A stretch of DNA of 64,000 nucleotides, from assembly GCF_002899895.1 (NCBI RefSeq), contig NZ_PPEI02000008.1, positions 1-64,000 of the forward strand, read 5' to 3'. Shown one piece after another: positions 51,471 to 59,869 of the stretch. The translations under genes were made by a program, and so were the position numbers. Numbering within the stretch: position 1 is the stretch's first letter; each line of letters opens with the position of its first letter. The stretch is from Chryseobacterium oncorhynchi. GTDB taxonomy: Bacteria; Bacteroidota; Bacteroidia; Flavobacteriales; Weeksellaceae. The notes below the pieces were generated by a model. The model was not told the DNA's origin. It did no database searches and saw only the letters and a program-made list of their open reading frames with translations.

Positions 51471-51499
51471 AAAACCCTTAACTAATGTTTAAGGGTTTT
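51471..51499 (+). terminator. Terminator overlapping the stop of the convergent gene
   Basis: AAAACCCTTAA / TTAAGGGTTTT with a 7-nt loop, followed on the plus strand by GTTTTT. The left arm includes the TTA (stop) of the minus-strand SMUG2-type gene at 51478. Confidence 0.85.
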
Positions 51500-52182
51500 G
51501 TTTTTAATGCTACAATATATTTGTCTATATACAGTTGCTTTTCTTTCGACTTGTATTGCTGAATGTATCTGGGATGTTCCAAAACAGTCATTACATCAAA
51601 CAATTTGGCTTCTTTGTTAAGTTTTGAAATAAATTCTGCATTCTTTTTACCCAAAATAAAAACCTCTGAGGTATCCAGATCCAGGCTGATATGTTTCTTT
51701 AAGGAATCTATCATAAAGTCCTTTACTGCTGCAAACAATTCTTTATCGTCATAATAATTGGCATTGAGCCATCCATTATTTGTTTTTCTTACGATAGCCA
51801 GCGGGAAGGGTGAATTGATATAAATATCTTTGTAAAACAGATCTGCACCGCCATAATCTTCAATCATGTCATACATAAAAACTGAGGAAACTTCATGGGT
51901 ATGGGCCGATTTCATTTTTATTCCACAGACGCTTTCCAATCTTTTGGTATCGGTAAACGGAACGCCTGTAACTCCTGCTCCGTGACGGCTGGGATTAATT
52001 CCAATGATGAATTTTCTTTTGTTGGAATCATTATAATATTTGTGATAAAACTTTTGCATAACCTCCAGCGTTTCCGGATTATCCAGATAGGGGTTCAGTA
52101 CTTCAAAACCAGCGGGAAGACCTCCTGAATAGCTCAGATTTTCATTGAATGTAATAACCTGATCTGCAAAAGTTTTATTCAT
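51478..52182 (-). CDS. SMUG2-type uracil-DNA glycosylase family protein
   Basis: 234 aa of the DUF4918/SMUG2 group in the uracil-DNA glycosylase superfamily, expected to excise damaged bases. The first motif region reads FIIGINPSRHGAGVTGVPFTD, and the later motif is VLEHPRYIQQYKSKEK, containing the H-P pair. Substrate preference cannot be read from sequence. It is 10 nt after the DUF4241 gene, so the two are likely one transcript. Confidence 0.85.
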   Translation of the reverse strand: MNKTFADQVITFNENLSYSGGLPAGFEVLNPYLDNPETLEVMQKFYHKYYNDSNKRKFIIGINPSRHGAGVTGVPFTDTKRLESVCGIKMKSAHTHEVSSVFMYDMIEDYGGADLFYKDIYINSPFPLAIVRKTNNGWLNANYYDDKELFAAVKDFMIDSLKKHISLDLDTSEVFILGKKNAEFISKLNKEAKLFDVMTVLEHPRYIQQYKSKEKQLYIDKYIVALKTKPLNIS

Positions 52183-52192
52183 TGGTAGATGC

Positions 52193-52972
52193 TTATTTTA
52201 GAAAAACAAAATTATCGGGTTGATCTGAAGAATCGTCGTCTTCATCTTCATCATATTCTTCCTCTTCGGATAGTTCCAATTCTATATCGATAAAGTGAAT
52301 ATAAAGTCCACATATGTTGTCCTGCTCATCGTAAGCAAAATAAACCGGATATATTCCATCACCTATTCCACTTGCAAATATGGGAATCTGATATTCTGTA
52401 TTAGGAACTGTCCAATTGATCCAATCCCCAAGATCTCTTTGATTTGCCGGATTTTTTTTATAGTTTTCTGCAAATAGTTCTGCAAAATAATCATCATAAA
52501 TATTGTCTACATCAAGTTCTGAGATAAATTTTTCTACATATGGAACTACTTCAGGGTCTGCAACACATGCTAAACCGGCATCTACAGTAAATCCAAAGAA
52601 TTCTCCTTCATTGGTGCCATCAAGTTCTTCTATTCCGATTAATGCTTCTCTATAGATAACTGGTTTTTCTTTTGTAAATTCTACTTTTACAGCTGCATAT
52701 CGATCACTCCAGTCTTCTAGTTTTACCACGGCAATTGATACCGGAAAATTTCCTTTAGGAACATCCAAAAAATAGGGTTTCTCCTTTGTATTTAAATACA
52801 CAAGCGGATCTCTTACAATTACTTTTCCTGATGGCAGGGAAACATTTCCTATTTCCATCACTTCCATCTTCTGATCCATAATTTCATCTGAAGTAAAATA
52901 CGTTTCAATATCTACAGGAGATATAAGAGTGTTTTTTACTTCTTCCCATTTTTGCATCCAATTGTCGTTCAT
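52193..52972 (-). CDS. DUF4241 domain protein
   Basis: 259-aa cytoplasmic protein. The family pattern is visible: LPSGKVIVRDPLVY, FPVSIAVVKLEDWSDRYAAVKVEF, FFGFTVDAGLACVADPEV, and NWTVPNTEYQIPIFASGIGDG. The C-terminus is strongly acidic (SEEEEYDEDEDDD). DUF4241 proteins are often encoded near polymorphic toxin immunity genes, but none is recognised here, so the role stays open. Confidence 0.85.
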   Translation of the reverse strand: MNDNWMQKWEEVKNTLISPVDIETYFTSDEIMDQKMEVMEIGNVSLPSGKVIVRDPLVYLNTKEKPYFLDVPKGNFPVSIAVVKLEDWSDRYAAVKVEFTKEKPVIYREALIGIEELDGTNEGEFFGFTVDAGLACVADPEVVPYVEKFISELDVDNIYDDYFAELFAENYKKNPANQRDLGDWINWTVPNTEYQIPIFASGIGDGIYPVYFAYDEQDNICGLYIHFIDIELELSEEEEYDEDEDDDSSDQPDNFVFLK

Positions 52973-53071
52973 TGTTCAATATTTTTTTGAATTGATTTTA
53001 AGCCTGAAAGTAATGAATAAATATAAAGCCGTCAAATATAGCGGAGGGTTTTAACAAAAGATTATTAAAAC

Positions 53072-53101
53072 AAAACAGCAAATCTGATGAAATGCTGTTT
53101 T
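53072..53101 (-). terminator. Terminator of the six-cysteine peptide gene
   Basis: AAAACAGCA / TGCTGTTTT arms with a 12-nt interior, followed on the minus strand by GTTTTAAT, 31 nt after the peptide stop. Confidence 0.7.
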
Positions 53102-53131
53102 ATGTATTGTTAAATATTAAAATTGTGTACA

Positions 53132-53293
53132 CTAAGAACTGGCACATATAACACATGCCGTTGCAAGGTCTGGCCATCTTCCGGGGATACAACATACTCC
53201 CGGAGGACAAGAATGAGGAGTACAAGACCAGATTGGGCCGCCTCCTTTAAGAGATCTCAATTCATTTCTCGAAAGTTTTTTTAAGTTTTTCAT
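53132..53293 (-). CDS. Orphan double-glycine bacteriocin-like peptide, six cysteines (53 aa)
   Basis: Short gene translated by hand. The leader MKNLKKLSRNELRSLKGG is almost the same as that of the 30.5-kb peptide. The 35-aa core is Gly/Pro/Cys-rich with Cys at precursor positions 24, 29, 34, 35, 47 and 50 (e.g. SCTPHSCPPGVCC), so up to three disulfides are possible. No exporter or modification gene is adjacent; the C39 transporter at 30.8 kb is the nearest candidate. Confidence 0.8.
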   Translation of the reverse strand: MKNLKKLSRNELRSLKGGGPIWSCTPHSCPPGVCCIPGRWPDLATACVICASS

Positions 53294-53423
53294 AGTCATT
53301 AGTTTTGATATTCTCTCCTACTCTATATGCTTTTCGGATTTCGCCTATTAAAGTTACTATTTTTTTAATTAAAAACTTTATAATTAACTGATATGATGAA
53401 AGTTCCCATTCTACCATATAAAA
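53294..53423 (-). promoter_or_regulatory. Probable promoter region of the six-cysteine peptide gene
   Basis: The only candidate is a weak -7-like TAACTTTA (53356-53349) on the minus strand, 56 nt before the ATG, without a good -33 box. Confidence 0.25.
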
Positions 53424-53453
53424 AGGCAGCAAATTATCTCTAAAATGCTGCCT
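53424..53453 (-). terminator. Terminator of the paa operon
   Basis: AGGCAGCA / TGCTGCCT arms followed on the minus strand by five T, 21 nt after the paaZ stop. Confidence 0.82.
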
Positions 53454-53473
53454 AGTTCTATTTTTGTTTTGAA

Positions 53474-55969
53474 TTAAATTAATCCAAACTGTTCAAAATG
53501 GTGAGTAAAATGCTTTTTGTGCATCAATTCCCACATTTCTTTGTTCAGTTTTCCAAACACAAAGTTCAGATGTTCTGCCTGTGGATTTTCTTTGTAATAA
53601 ACCACAAATCTTTTCAGATTATCAATGAATGACTGTTTTGCAGCATCCAGATTCTTGTATACAGGTTCCGGAAGGAAGCCATCCTGTGGTAAGAACGGAG
53701 CAATAAAGTCCTTTGGCATTTTTCTATGGTTGTAAAGAGAGTCCTGATATTTTTCAATATTCTCTTCCGGAGTAAAGCATTTCTCAGCTTCCGGTTCTCC
53801 TAAACTTACCAATACTCCTTGTTCAAGGTGTTCGATCATTTGCTGTGGAGACATTTTACCCCATAATGCTGGAGTTTTTTCCGTTAATCCGTTTAAGATC
53901 TTTTGAACATTTTTCACATTCAGATCAATGAAAGGAGATTGCTTTGCCACCAATGTTAAGATGGTAGCTACACAAACGACCTCATCTCTTTGATTGATAA
54001 CTTCAACCAGCCATTTTACAACTCCTGAAGGGATATTTCTTCCCTTTACTCCTCTGTTTATTTTCTCTTTTGCTGTCAGATAAACCGTAATGGTATCACC
54101 TGCATATACCGGTTTGAAGAAACTACATTCTTCTAATCCGTAATTAGCAATAACAGGTCCTTTTTTACCGGAAACAAATAATCCCGCCGCTGCTGAAAGG
54201 ATAAAGTACCCGTGAGCAACCGTTTTATCGAAGATCGTCCCCGTTAAGCTTGTCGCATCGGTATGAGCGTAGAAATGATCCCACGAAACATTAGAGAAGT
54301 TCACGATATCTGCATCGGTAACGGTTCTTCCTGCTGTTTCTAGAGAGTCTCCCACTTCAACTTCTTCAAAATATTTCTGGAAAGGATGCTTGTCTGAGAA
54401 TTTCTTCTCTGCCCCTTGCTGATAGATCTTGGTAATTGCTTTCAGGACATCCGGAGATCCCTGAATAGCTGTTTTTTGCAAGAAGAAATGTAGACCGCTT
54501 AGACCGCCCATTTCTTCACCGCCTCCTGCTCTACCTGGCCCTCCGTGCATTAATGTCGGAAGTGGCGAACCGTGTCCGGTACTTTCCTTGGCGTTATCTC
54601 TGTTCAACACAAAGATTCTTCCGTGTTGGGAAGCCATTTTCCATGATGTTTCTGCAATAAAGTTTTCGTCATGAGAAATGATGGATCCTACCAAACTTCC
54701 TTTTCCTCTTTTTGCCAGTGCAGCTGCTTCTTCAGCATCTTTATAAGGCATTAATGTAGATACAGGCCCGAAAGCTTCTACATCGTGAGAGATATTTTTT
54801 TCGAAAGGCTTGTCATTCAGGAATAATTTCGGACTCATAAATGCTCCGTTTTCATAGGATGCATCTACAAGTTCATGTTTTCCATCGTATACAAGCTCTG
54901 TTTCTGATTTTAAAATGTTTACTTTTCTTAAAACCTCTTCATATTGCTGTCTTCCCACCAAAGATCCCATTCTTGTTTCTCTGCTTAATGGGTTTCCTAT
55001 TTTTGTTTGGTCTAAAGCTTTTGATAAAGCACTCTGAACGTCACCAATTAAATGTTCAGGAACAATAATTCTTCTGATCGCCGTACATTTCTGACCTGCT
55101 TTTGTAGTCATTTCGTTACGAACTTCTTTGATGAATAAATCAAATTCAGGAGTTCCCGGCTTTGCTTCTAATCCAAGGATTGAACAGTTCAGAGAATCTG
55201 CTTCCATATTGAAACGAACTGCATTTCCTGCAACAGATGGAAGAGACTTCAACTTTCTTCCTGTAGTGGCAGAACCTGTAAACAATACAGAATCTCCATC
55301 CTGAATATAATCCAGAATATTTCCAGGCTCTCCGCACACTAATTGTACAGCGCCCTCAGGTAATACTCCACTTTCAATCATATCCTGAAATACCACATTG
55401 GTAAGGTAAGAACCAAAAGGTGATGGCTTTACAATAGATGGTACTCCTGCTAATAAGGATGTGGATAACTTTTCTAACATTCCCCAAACAGGAAAGTTGT
55501 AGGCATTGATCTGTACAGAAACCCCCTCACTTGGTGTTAAAATGTGAGTTCCCAAATGAGTTCCGTTTGCAGAAATCTTCTGAGTGTCGCCATCTACCCA
55601 AAACGGGGTATTAGGAAGCATTCTCTTCGCCAATCCTGAATAGGTAAAGAAAGTTCCGAAACCTCCTTCAATATCCACCCATGAATCAACATGTGTAGCT
55701 CCTGTTTTATAAGATAATTCGTAATATTTTTTCTTTCTTTCCAGTAGATAAAGTGCTACTTTTTTCAACATTTCTCCACGATCATAGAACGTCATTGAAG
55801 AAAGGTTTTTGTATCCTACAGTCCTACCATAATCTAGAGCTTGTTCAAAATTCAATCCCTCTGTATCGGAAATAGCTACCTGCTCTCCTGTTACGGCATT
55901 GTATAAAGGAATACCTGCTCCGGTTCCCTCTACCCATTGTCCGTAGATATAGTTTTTTAGTTTTTCCAT
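53474..55969 (-). CDS. paaZ: PaaZ: oxepin-CoA hydrolase / semialdehyde dehydrogenase with extra DUF1569-like domain
   Basis: Opens the oxepin-CoA ring and oxidises the resulting aldehyde in phenylacetate breakdown. Order: aldehyde dehydrogenase domain (about 1-515) with the catalytic Cys in AGQKCTAIRRI and NMEADSLN, and a MaoC-type hydratase domain (about 530-675; NVSWDHFYAHTD, KTVAHGYFILSAAAGLF). Residues about 690-831 are an added domain (VQKILNGLTEKTPALWGKMS, MIEHLEQGV, HLNFVFGKLNKEMWELMHKK) that looks like DUF1569/DinB. E. coli PaaZ is about 680 aa, so this is a fusion. Last gene of the operon. Confidence 0.93.
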   Translation of the reverse strand: MEKLKNYIYGQWVEGTGAGIPLYNAVTGEQVAISDTEGLNFEQALDYGRTVGYKNLSSMTFYDRGEMLKKVALYLLERKKKYYELSYKTGATHVDSWVDIEGGFGTFFTYSGLAKRMLPNTPFWVDGDTQKISANGTHLGTHILTPSEGVSVQINAYNFPVWGMLEKLSTSLLAGVPSIVKPSPFGSYLTNVVFQDMIESGVLPEGAVQLVCGEPGNILDYIQDGDSVLFTGSATTGRKLKSLPSVAGNAVRFNMEADSLNCSILGLEAKPGTPEFDLFIKEVRNEMTTKAGQKCTAIRRIIVPEHLIGDVQSALSKALDQTKIGNPLSRETRMGSLVGRQQYEEVLRKVNILKSETELVYDGKHELVDASYENGAFMSPKLFLNDKPFEKNISHDVEAFGPVSTLMPYKDAEEAAALAKRGKGSLVGSIISHDENFIAETSWKMASQHGRIFVLNRDNAKESTGHGSPLPTLMHGGPGRAGGGEEMGGLSGLHFFLQKTAIQGSPDVLKAITKIYQQGAEKKFSDKHPFQKYFEEVEVGDSLETAGRTVTDADIVNFSNVSWDHFYAHTDATSLTGTIFDKTVAHGYFILSAAAGLFVSGKKGPVIANYGLEECSFFKPVYAGDTITVYLTAKEKINRGVKGRNIPSGVVKWLVEVINQRDEVVCVATILTLVAKQSPFIDLNVKNVQKILNGLTEKTPALWGKMSPQQMIEHLEQGVLVSLGEPEAEKCFTPEENIEKYQDSLYNHRKMPKDFIAPFLPQDGFLPEPVYKNLDAAKQSFIDNLKRFVVYYKENPQAEHLNFVFGKLNKEMWELMHKKHFTHHFEQFGLI

Positions 55970-55993
55970 AAAATATTTTATACTTTAATTTAT

Positions 55994-56086
55994 CAATGTA
56001 TCAGTTTAACAATAAGATTCTTACTTCGTTCAGAATAACATTATATAATATGATTGTTAGATTTTTACATTGTTATATTGTTACAT
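55994..56086. repeat. Intergenic AT-rich element 1 of the paa operon
   Basis: Between paaZ and the esterase gene: tgta-acaat-type units (aatgtatcagtttaacaa, acattgttatattgttacat) in opposite orientations, able to form an imperfect hairpin. Related elements occur in six other gaps of the operon. Confidence 0.5.
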
Positions 56087-56914
56087 TTATTTTGGTTCCT
56101 GATATGGAAACATCTTCACCAATCCTTCGTATAAACTTCTGTGAAGAATGGTTGCATGATTGTCTGTTTCCATCATTTTATATTCAATTGTCCAGTTTTT
56201 CTTATTGGATTTTTTAAGAACATCAAACCAAGCTTGAGCATCTTTTACCATAACAGGATGTTCTCCTTTTCCTACAGAAACATAAACGAACTTTTTAGTA
56301 TCCGGAGATTTTGAAAGTAATTGAGGAGCTTGTTTTAATAAACTTTCATCGTCCCACCATAAACTTGGGCTAATGATAAAGTAGTTATTGAACATTTCAG
56401 GTTTTTTCAATAGAATTTCTGTTGCCAGAAGCCCACCCAATGATTGACCAAACAAATATTTATCTGTTGTTTTAAACTGGGTTTCTATGTAGGGTTTTAA
56501 TTCTTTTTCAAGAAAAGTGATGAACTTATCAGAATGTCCTGTTGTAGGGTAATCTTTTTGAAGATCCTTTAGATCTGTATGGAAAGTAAAGTCTCTTTTT
56601 CTGTCTATATTCGCAATTCCTACCACAATTGTCGCCGGCATGGAATACATTTGATTAAAGAACTGTACCAATCCTGAAACGTGGATAAAATCTTCATTCA
56701 TACTACCATCCAGAAGATAGATAACAGGATAGGATTTTGTTTTATCAAATCCTTGAGGAAGATAAATATTCAATGTTCTTTCTTCATTTAAAACCTTGGA
56801 TTTTAACGTCCTTACTTCACCGATGGTAAGTGGTTTTGTTGTTTCTGTCTGTGCTGACACTGTAAAGTTAACAGCAAACAGAATACTGCATAATATGAAA
56901 ACTTTCTTTATCAT
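56087..56914 (-). CDS. Secreted alpha/beta hydrolase (esterase D / IroE-like)
   Basis: 275 aa with a signal peptide (VFILCSILFAVNFTVSAQ). It is of the Fes/IroE-like esterase type: nucleophile motif FGQSLGGLLATEIL, oxyanion region PVIYLLDG, and a final histidine in ETDNHATILHRSLYEGL. The substrate is unknown. Its location between paaY and paaZ is odd for an exported enzyme and may mean it releases phenylacetyl or aromatic esters outside the cytoplasm; that is a guess. Confidence 0.85.
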   Translation of the reverse strand: MIKKVFILCSILFAVNFTVSAQTETTKPLTIGEVRTLKSKVLNEERTLNIYLPQGFDKTKSYPVIYLLDGSMNEDFIHVSGLVQFFNQMYSMPATIVVGIANIDRKRDFTFHTDLKDLQKDYPTTGHSDKFITFLEKELKPYIETQFKTTDKYLFGQSLGGLLATEILLKKPEMFNNYFIISPSLWWDDESLLKQAPQLLSKSPDTKKFVYVSVGKGEHPVMVKDAQAWFDVLKKSNKKNWTIEYKMMETDNHATILHRSLYEGLVKMFPYQEPK

Positions 56915-56931
56915 GTTTAATTTTATAGTTA

Positions 56932-57525
56932 TTATTTTATATCATCCCAGATGCTGTAATCCACCACTTTCGTAGGAATTTGCTGTACATATTCTGTAAA
57001 TGGCTCACAAGGTAATATTGCTTCTTTTCCTTCTCTTGCCAATTCCTGATATAGCTTTGTTCCCTCCGTCTTCCAATGAATCATTTCATCGGAAACATCA
57101 CGGATAACTTTTGCAGGGCTTCCTACAATCAGCTTTCTGGGTTCACATCTAAAATTAGCGGGTACAAAAGCCAATGCACCAACAATGCTTTCGTCACCAA
57201 TATATGCCTTGTCCATCACCACAGAATTCATCCCGATTAAGCAATTCTTTCCAATGTGACCAGAGTGAATAATCGCTCCATGGCCAATATGTGCAGATTC
57301 TTCCAGAATTGTCTCTATATTGGGGAAAACATGCAGGGTACAATTTTCCTGAACGTTAGCTCCATCTTTAATGATAATTTTCCCCCAGTCGCCACGGATA
57401 ACTGCATTAGGGCCAATATAGACTTCTTCACCAATTTCCACATTTCCGATAATAACGGCCTGCGGATGGATATAGGCAGATGATTTTATAATAGGACGGA
57501 TACCGTGATATGAGTAGATGTTCAT
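56932..57525 (-). CDS. paaY: PaaY-type gamma-carbonic-anhydrase-like hexapeptide protein
   Basis: 197-aa left-handed beta-helix protein. Hexapeptide repeats are obvious (VIIGNVEIGEEVYIGPNAVI), with the metal-binding histidines in AHIGHGAIIHSGHIG. In the paa pathway PaaY is described as a thioesterase that protects against dead-end CoA compounds. It lies between paaJ and the esterase, matching the pathway context, so the PaaY name is well supported. Confidence 0.88.
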   Translation of the reverse strand: MNIYSYHGIRPIIKSSAYIHPQAVIIGNVEIGEEVYIGPNAVIRGDWGKIIIKDGANVQENCTLHVFPNIETILEESAHIGHGAIIHSGHIGKNCLIGMNSVVMDKAYIGDESIVGALAFVPANFRCEPRKLIVGSPAKVIRDVSDEMIHWKTEGTKLYQELAREGKEAILPCEPFTEYVQQIPTKVVDYSIWDDIK

Positions 57526-57534
57526 AAAAATTCT

Positions 57535-57671
57535 TGTTAAAAATTTTATTTAATAATGTATCTTAATTAATGTAACGATGTATCAGTTTACCAGTGTAAC
57601 AATAAATACAATGCCGTATGAAAAGGGTATATATTTTTTGTTACAATGATACATTGGTACATTTTGAAATG
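57535..57671. repeat. Intergenic AT-rich element 2 of the paa operon
   Basis: Opposed units (gtatcagtttaccagtgtaa near 57580-57600 and ttgttacaatgatacattgg near 57639-57658) give an imperfect inverted repeat of about 23 nt between paaJ and paaY. Confidence 0.6.
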
Positions 57672-58877
57672 TTATACCTTTTCAATAACCATTGCATATC
57701 CTTGTCCGACACCGATACAAAGGGTACACAGCGCATATTTCTTATCTTGTTTCTGAAGCTCCATAGCCGCTGAACCAATAATTCTTGCACCGGAAACCCC
57801 TAGTGGGTGACCGATAGCAATAGCTCCACCATTTGGATTTATTCTTGCGTCATCATCCTGTAATCCTAAGCTTCTTGTTACTGCTAAAGCTTGTGCAGCA
57901 AAGGCTTCGTTTAACTCGATAACATCCATATCATCAAGGGAAAGGTTTAATCTTTTTAAAAGCTTTTGTGTAGCTTCTACAGGTCCTATTCCCATGATTC
58001 TAGGTTCTACACCTGCTACTGAAGATCCTAAAATCTTAGCTTTAGGTTTTAGACCATATTTTTTTACCGCTTCTTCACTTGCAAGGATCAAGGCTGCTGC
58101 TCCATCATTCATTCCTGAAGCATTTCCGGCAGTTACCGTTCCTTCTTTTCTGAAAGCCGGACGAAGTTTTCCTAATACTTCCATTGATGAAGTTGGCTTA
58201 ATAAATTCGTCTTTTTCAAAAACGATTGGATCTCCTTTCCTTTGTGGGATTTCAACTTTTACAATTTCTTCAGCCAGTCTTCCATTTTCCTGAGCTTTTG
58301 TTGCTTTTTGCTGAGACCACAGGGCAAATTTATCCTGATCCTCTCTGTTGATCTGATGCATATCAGCCAGGTTCTCTGCTGTTTCACCCATCCCATCTAC
58401 GCCATACATTTCTTTCATCTTCGGGTTAACAAAACGCCATCCGAAAGTTGTATCATACATCTGACTGTCTCTTCCGAAAGCTACGCTTGGTTTTGACATC
58501 ACGTAAGGAGAACGCGTCATGTGTTCTACTCCACCTGCAATATAGATTTCTCCTTCTCCTGCTGCAATGGAACGAAATGCATTAGCCACAGCAGACATTC
58601 CAGAAGCACAAAGCCTATTTACCGTTTCGCCTCCAATTTTATAAGGAAGTCCAGCCAATAAAAGTCCCATTCTGGCTACGTTTCTATTATCTTCACCTGC
58701 TTGGTTCGCACATCCGAAAATAACATCCTCAATTTCCTCAACAGGAACTTCAGGGTTTCTTGCTACCACTTCTTTGATAACAATGGCAGCCAAATCATCT
58801 GCTCTTACTTCCGATAGTCCTCCTTGTAGTTTTGAAATAGGAGTTCTGACATAATCTATGATGTATACGTTGTTCAT
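57672..58877 (-). CDS. paaJ: 3-oxoadipyl-CoA thiolase
   Basis: Cleaves 3-oxoadipyl-CoA to succinyl-CoA and acetyl-CoA, the last step of the pathway. The 401-aa thiolase has the nucleophile Cys90 (NRLCASGMSA), the catalytic GHPLG histidine and the second cysteine in CTLCIGVGQG. The segment GCANQAGEDNRNVARMGLLL is characteristic of the PaaJ/PcaF group. The operon context supports this assignment. Confidence 0.94.
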   Translation of the reverse strand: MNNVYIIDYVRTPISKLQGGLSEVRADDLAAIVIKEVVARNPEVPVEEIEDVIFGCANQAGEDNRNVARMGLLLAGLPYKIGGETVNRLCASGMSAVANAFRSIAAGEGEIYIAGGVEHMTRSPYVMSKPSVAFGRDSQMYDTTFGWRFVNPKMKEMYGVDGMGETAENLADMHQINREDQDKFALWSQQKATKAQENGRLAEEIVKVEIPQRKGDPIVFEKDEFIKPTSSMEVLGKLRPAFRKEGTVTAGNASGMNDGAAALILASEEAVKKYGLKPKAKILGSSVAGVEPRIMGIGPVEATQKLLKRLNLSLDDMDVIELNEAFAAQALAVTRSLGLQDDDARINPNGGAIAIGHPLGVSGARIIGSAAMELQKQDKKYALCTLCIGVGQGYAMVIEKV

Positions 58878-58892
58878 AATGATTTTAATGTG

Positions 58893-59038
58893 GCAATCTA
58901 ACAGTGTAACAATTATCGATACATTGTCATATTGGTTATTGATTTTTATTTAAACTTGTACTTAATATTTCTTTAGCCGCAATTTTAATTTTATTTACAA
59001 ATTGTTAGATTGGTAAATTATTACATTGCGACATTGAG
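58893..59038. repeat. Intergenic AT-rich element 3 of the paa operon
   Basis: Perfect 10-nt arms CAATCTAACA (58894-58903) and TGTTAGATTG (59003-59012), with further partial pairing outside, between paaI and paaJ. Confidence 0.65.
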
Positions 59039-59039
59039 C

Positions 59040-59453
59040 TTAAAGCTCTGTTACTTTCTTTCCGATTTTATAGACTGTTCCGACAAATTTTGCAATCAGC
59101 TCATCATTTTGATTGGTGATTTTAATGTCATAAACAGCTGTTTTTCTTGTATCATTTACCAAAATACTTTCTGCCCTGAAGATATCACCTTCCTTTCCCG
59201 CTTTGGTAAAATTGATGATACAGTTCAAGGCTACGGCTGCATCTCCTGTATTATTAGAGGAAAATGCCAGAGCAGAGTCAGCAAAAGCAAACGTAACACC
59301 TCCGTGAACTGTTTTAAGCCCATTGATCATGTCCTTTTTGATGGGCATTTCTATCAGGCAATAATTTTCTTTTACTTCAATCATTTTGATATTCATCCAT
59401 TGGGAAAAATAATCCTGATTGAACATATAATCTGCAACTTGTCTTGGATTCAT
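59040..59453 (-). CDS. paaI: Phenylacetate-pathway hotdog thioesterase PaaI
   Basis: 137-aa hotdog-fold thioesterase that clears stalled hydroxyphenylacetyl-CoA species. Motifs: MINGLKTVHGGVTFAFADSALAFSSN (two parts of the HGG-D active region) and ALNCIINFTKAGKEGDIF. It starts 2 nt after the small upstream gene, so it is tightly coupled in the operon. Confidence 0.92.
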   Translation of the reverse strand: MNPRQVADYMFNQDYFSQWMNIKMIEVKENYCLIEMPIKKDMINGLKTVHGGVTFAFADSALAFSSNNTGDAAVALNCIINFTKAGKEGDIFRAESILVNDTRKTAVYDIKITNQNDELIAKFVGTVYKIGKKVTEL

Positions 59454-59455
59454 TT

Positions 59456-59764
59456 CTATAGGTTTGTTATTTCTTCATATAACTCATCAGATAATCTGTC
59501 GTAAACATTCATCGTCTTACCCAGAATAATCTGTTCGTATGAAAGATCTTCTGATTCTGATAAATTTTCCGAGGGATAGGATGCATTTAAATCAATTCCA
59601 CTTTCGTTGGCTAATCTTTTGATCAGCTCTTTGTATTTCTCATTAAACTGTCCAAGTAACTCAAGCCTTTCCGATTCATCAATAGATGTTGCTTCCTGAG
59701 TTAAATATTGCTTTTCAATGGAAAGCCTTACCTCCAATTCATCCCTGAATTCTTCTATATTCAT
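59456..59764 (-). CDS. Small acidic unknown protein in the paa operon
   Basis: 102 aa, predicted helical and acidic (MNIEEFRDELEVRLSIEKQY, LNASYPSENLSESEDLSYEQ), with no signal or membrane segment. I do not recognise a family. Its 2-nt spacing to paaI shows that it is part of the operon. Some of its repeats of E/L could make a coiled coil. Confidence 0.6.
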   Translation of the reverse strand: MNIEEFRDELEVRLSIEKQYLTQEATSIDESERLELLGQFNEKYKELIKRLANESGIDLNASYPSENLSESEDLSYEQIILGKTMNVYDRLSDELYEEITNL

Positions 59765-59767
59765 TTT

Positions 59768-59869
59768 TTAATGTAACTATTTAACCATCTAACAGTTTAC
59801 CAATATGATACCTTGACAAGCTCAGCATAGTCACATTATGATATTGGTAAAATGATACATTGGTACATT
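59768..59869. repeat. Intergenic AT-rich element 4 with a clear hairpin
   Basis: Perfect arms TTTACCAATAT (59796-59806) and ATATTGGTAAA (59841-59851). The loop contains ccttgacaagctcagcat, resembling the dispersed cttcgacaagctcag sequence known from flavobacterial genomes. Confidence 0.7.

Noticed and set aside
59010-59504. 164-codon open frame on the plus strand
   Set aside because: It lies antisense to paaI and the adjacent small gene, with no family-like sequence; both minus-strand genes are well supported.
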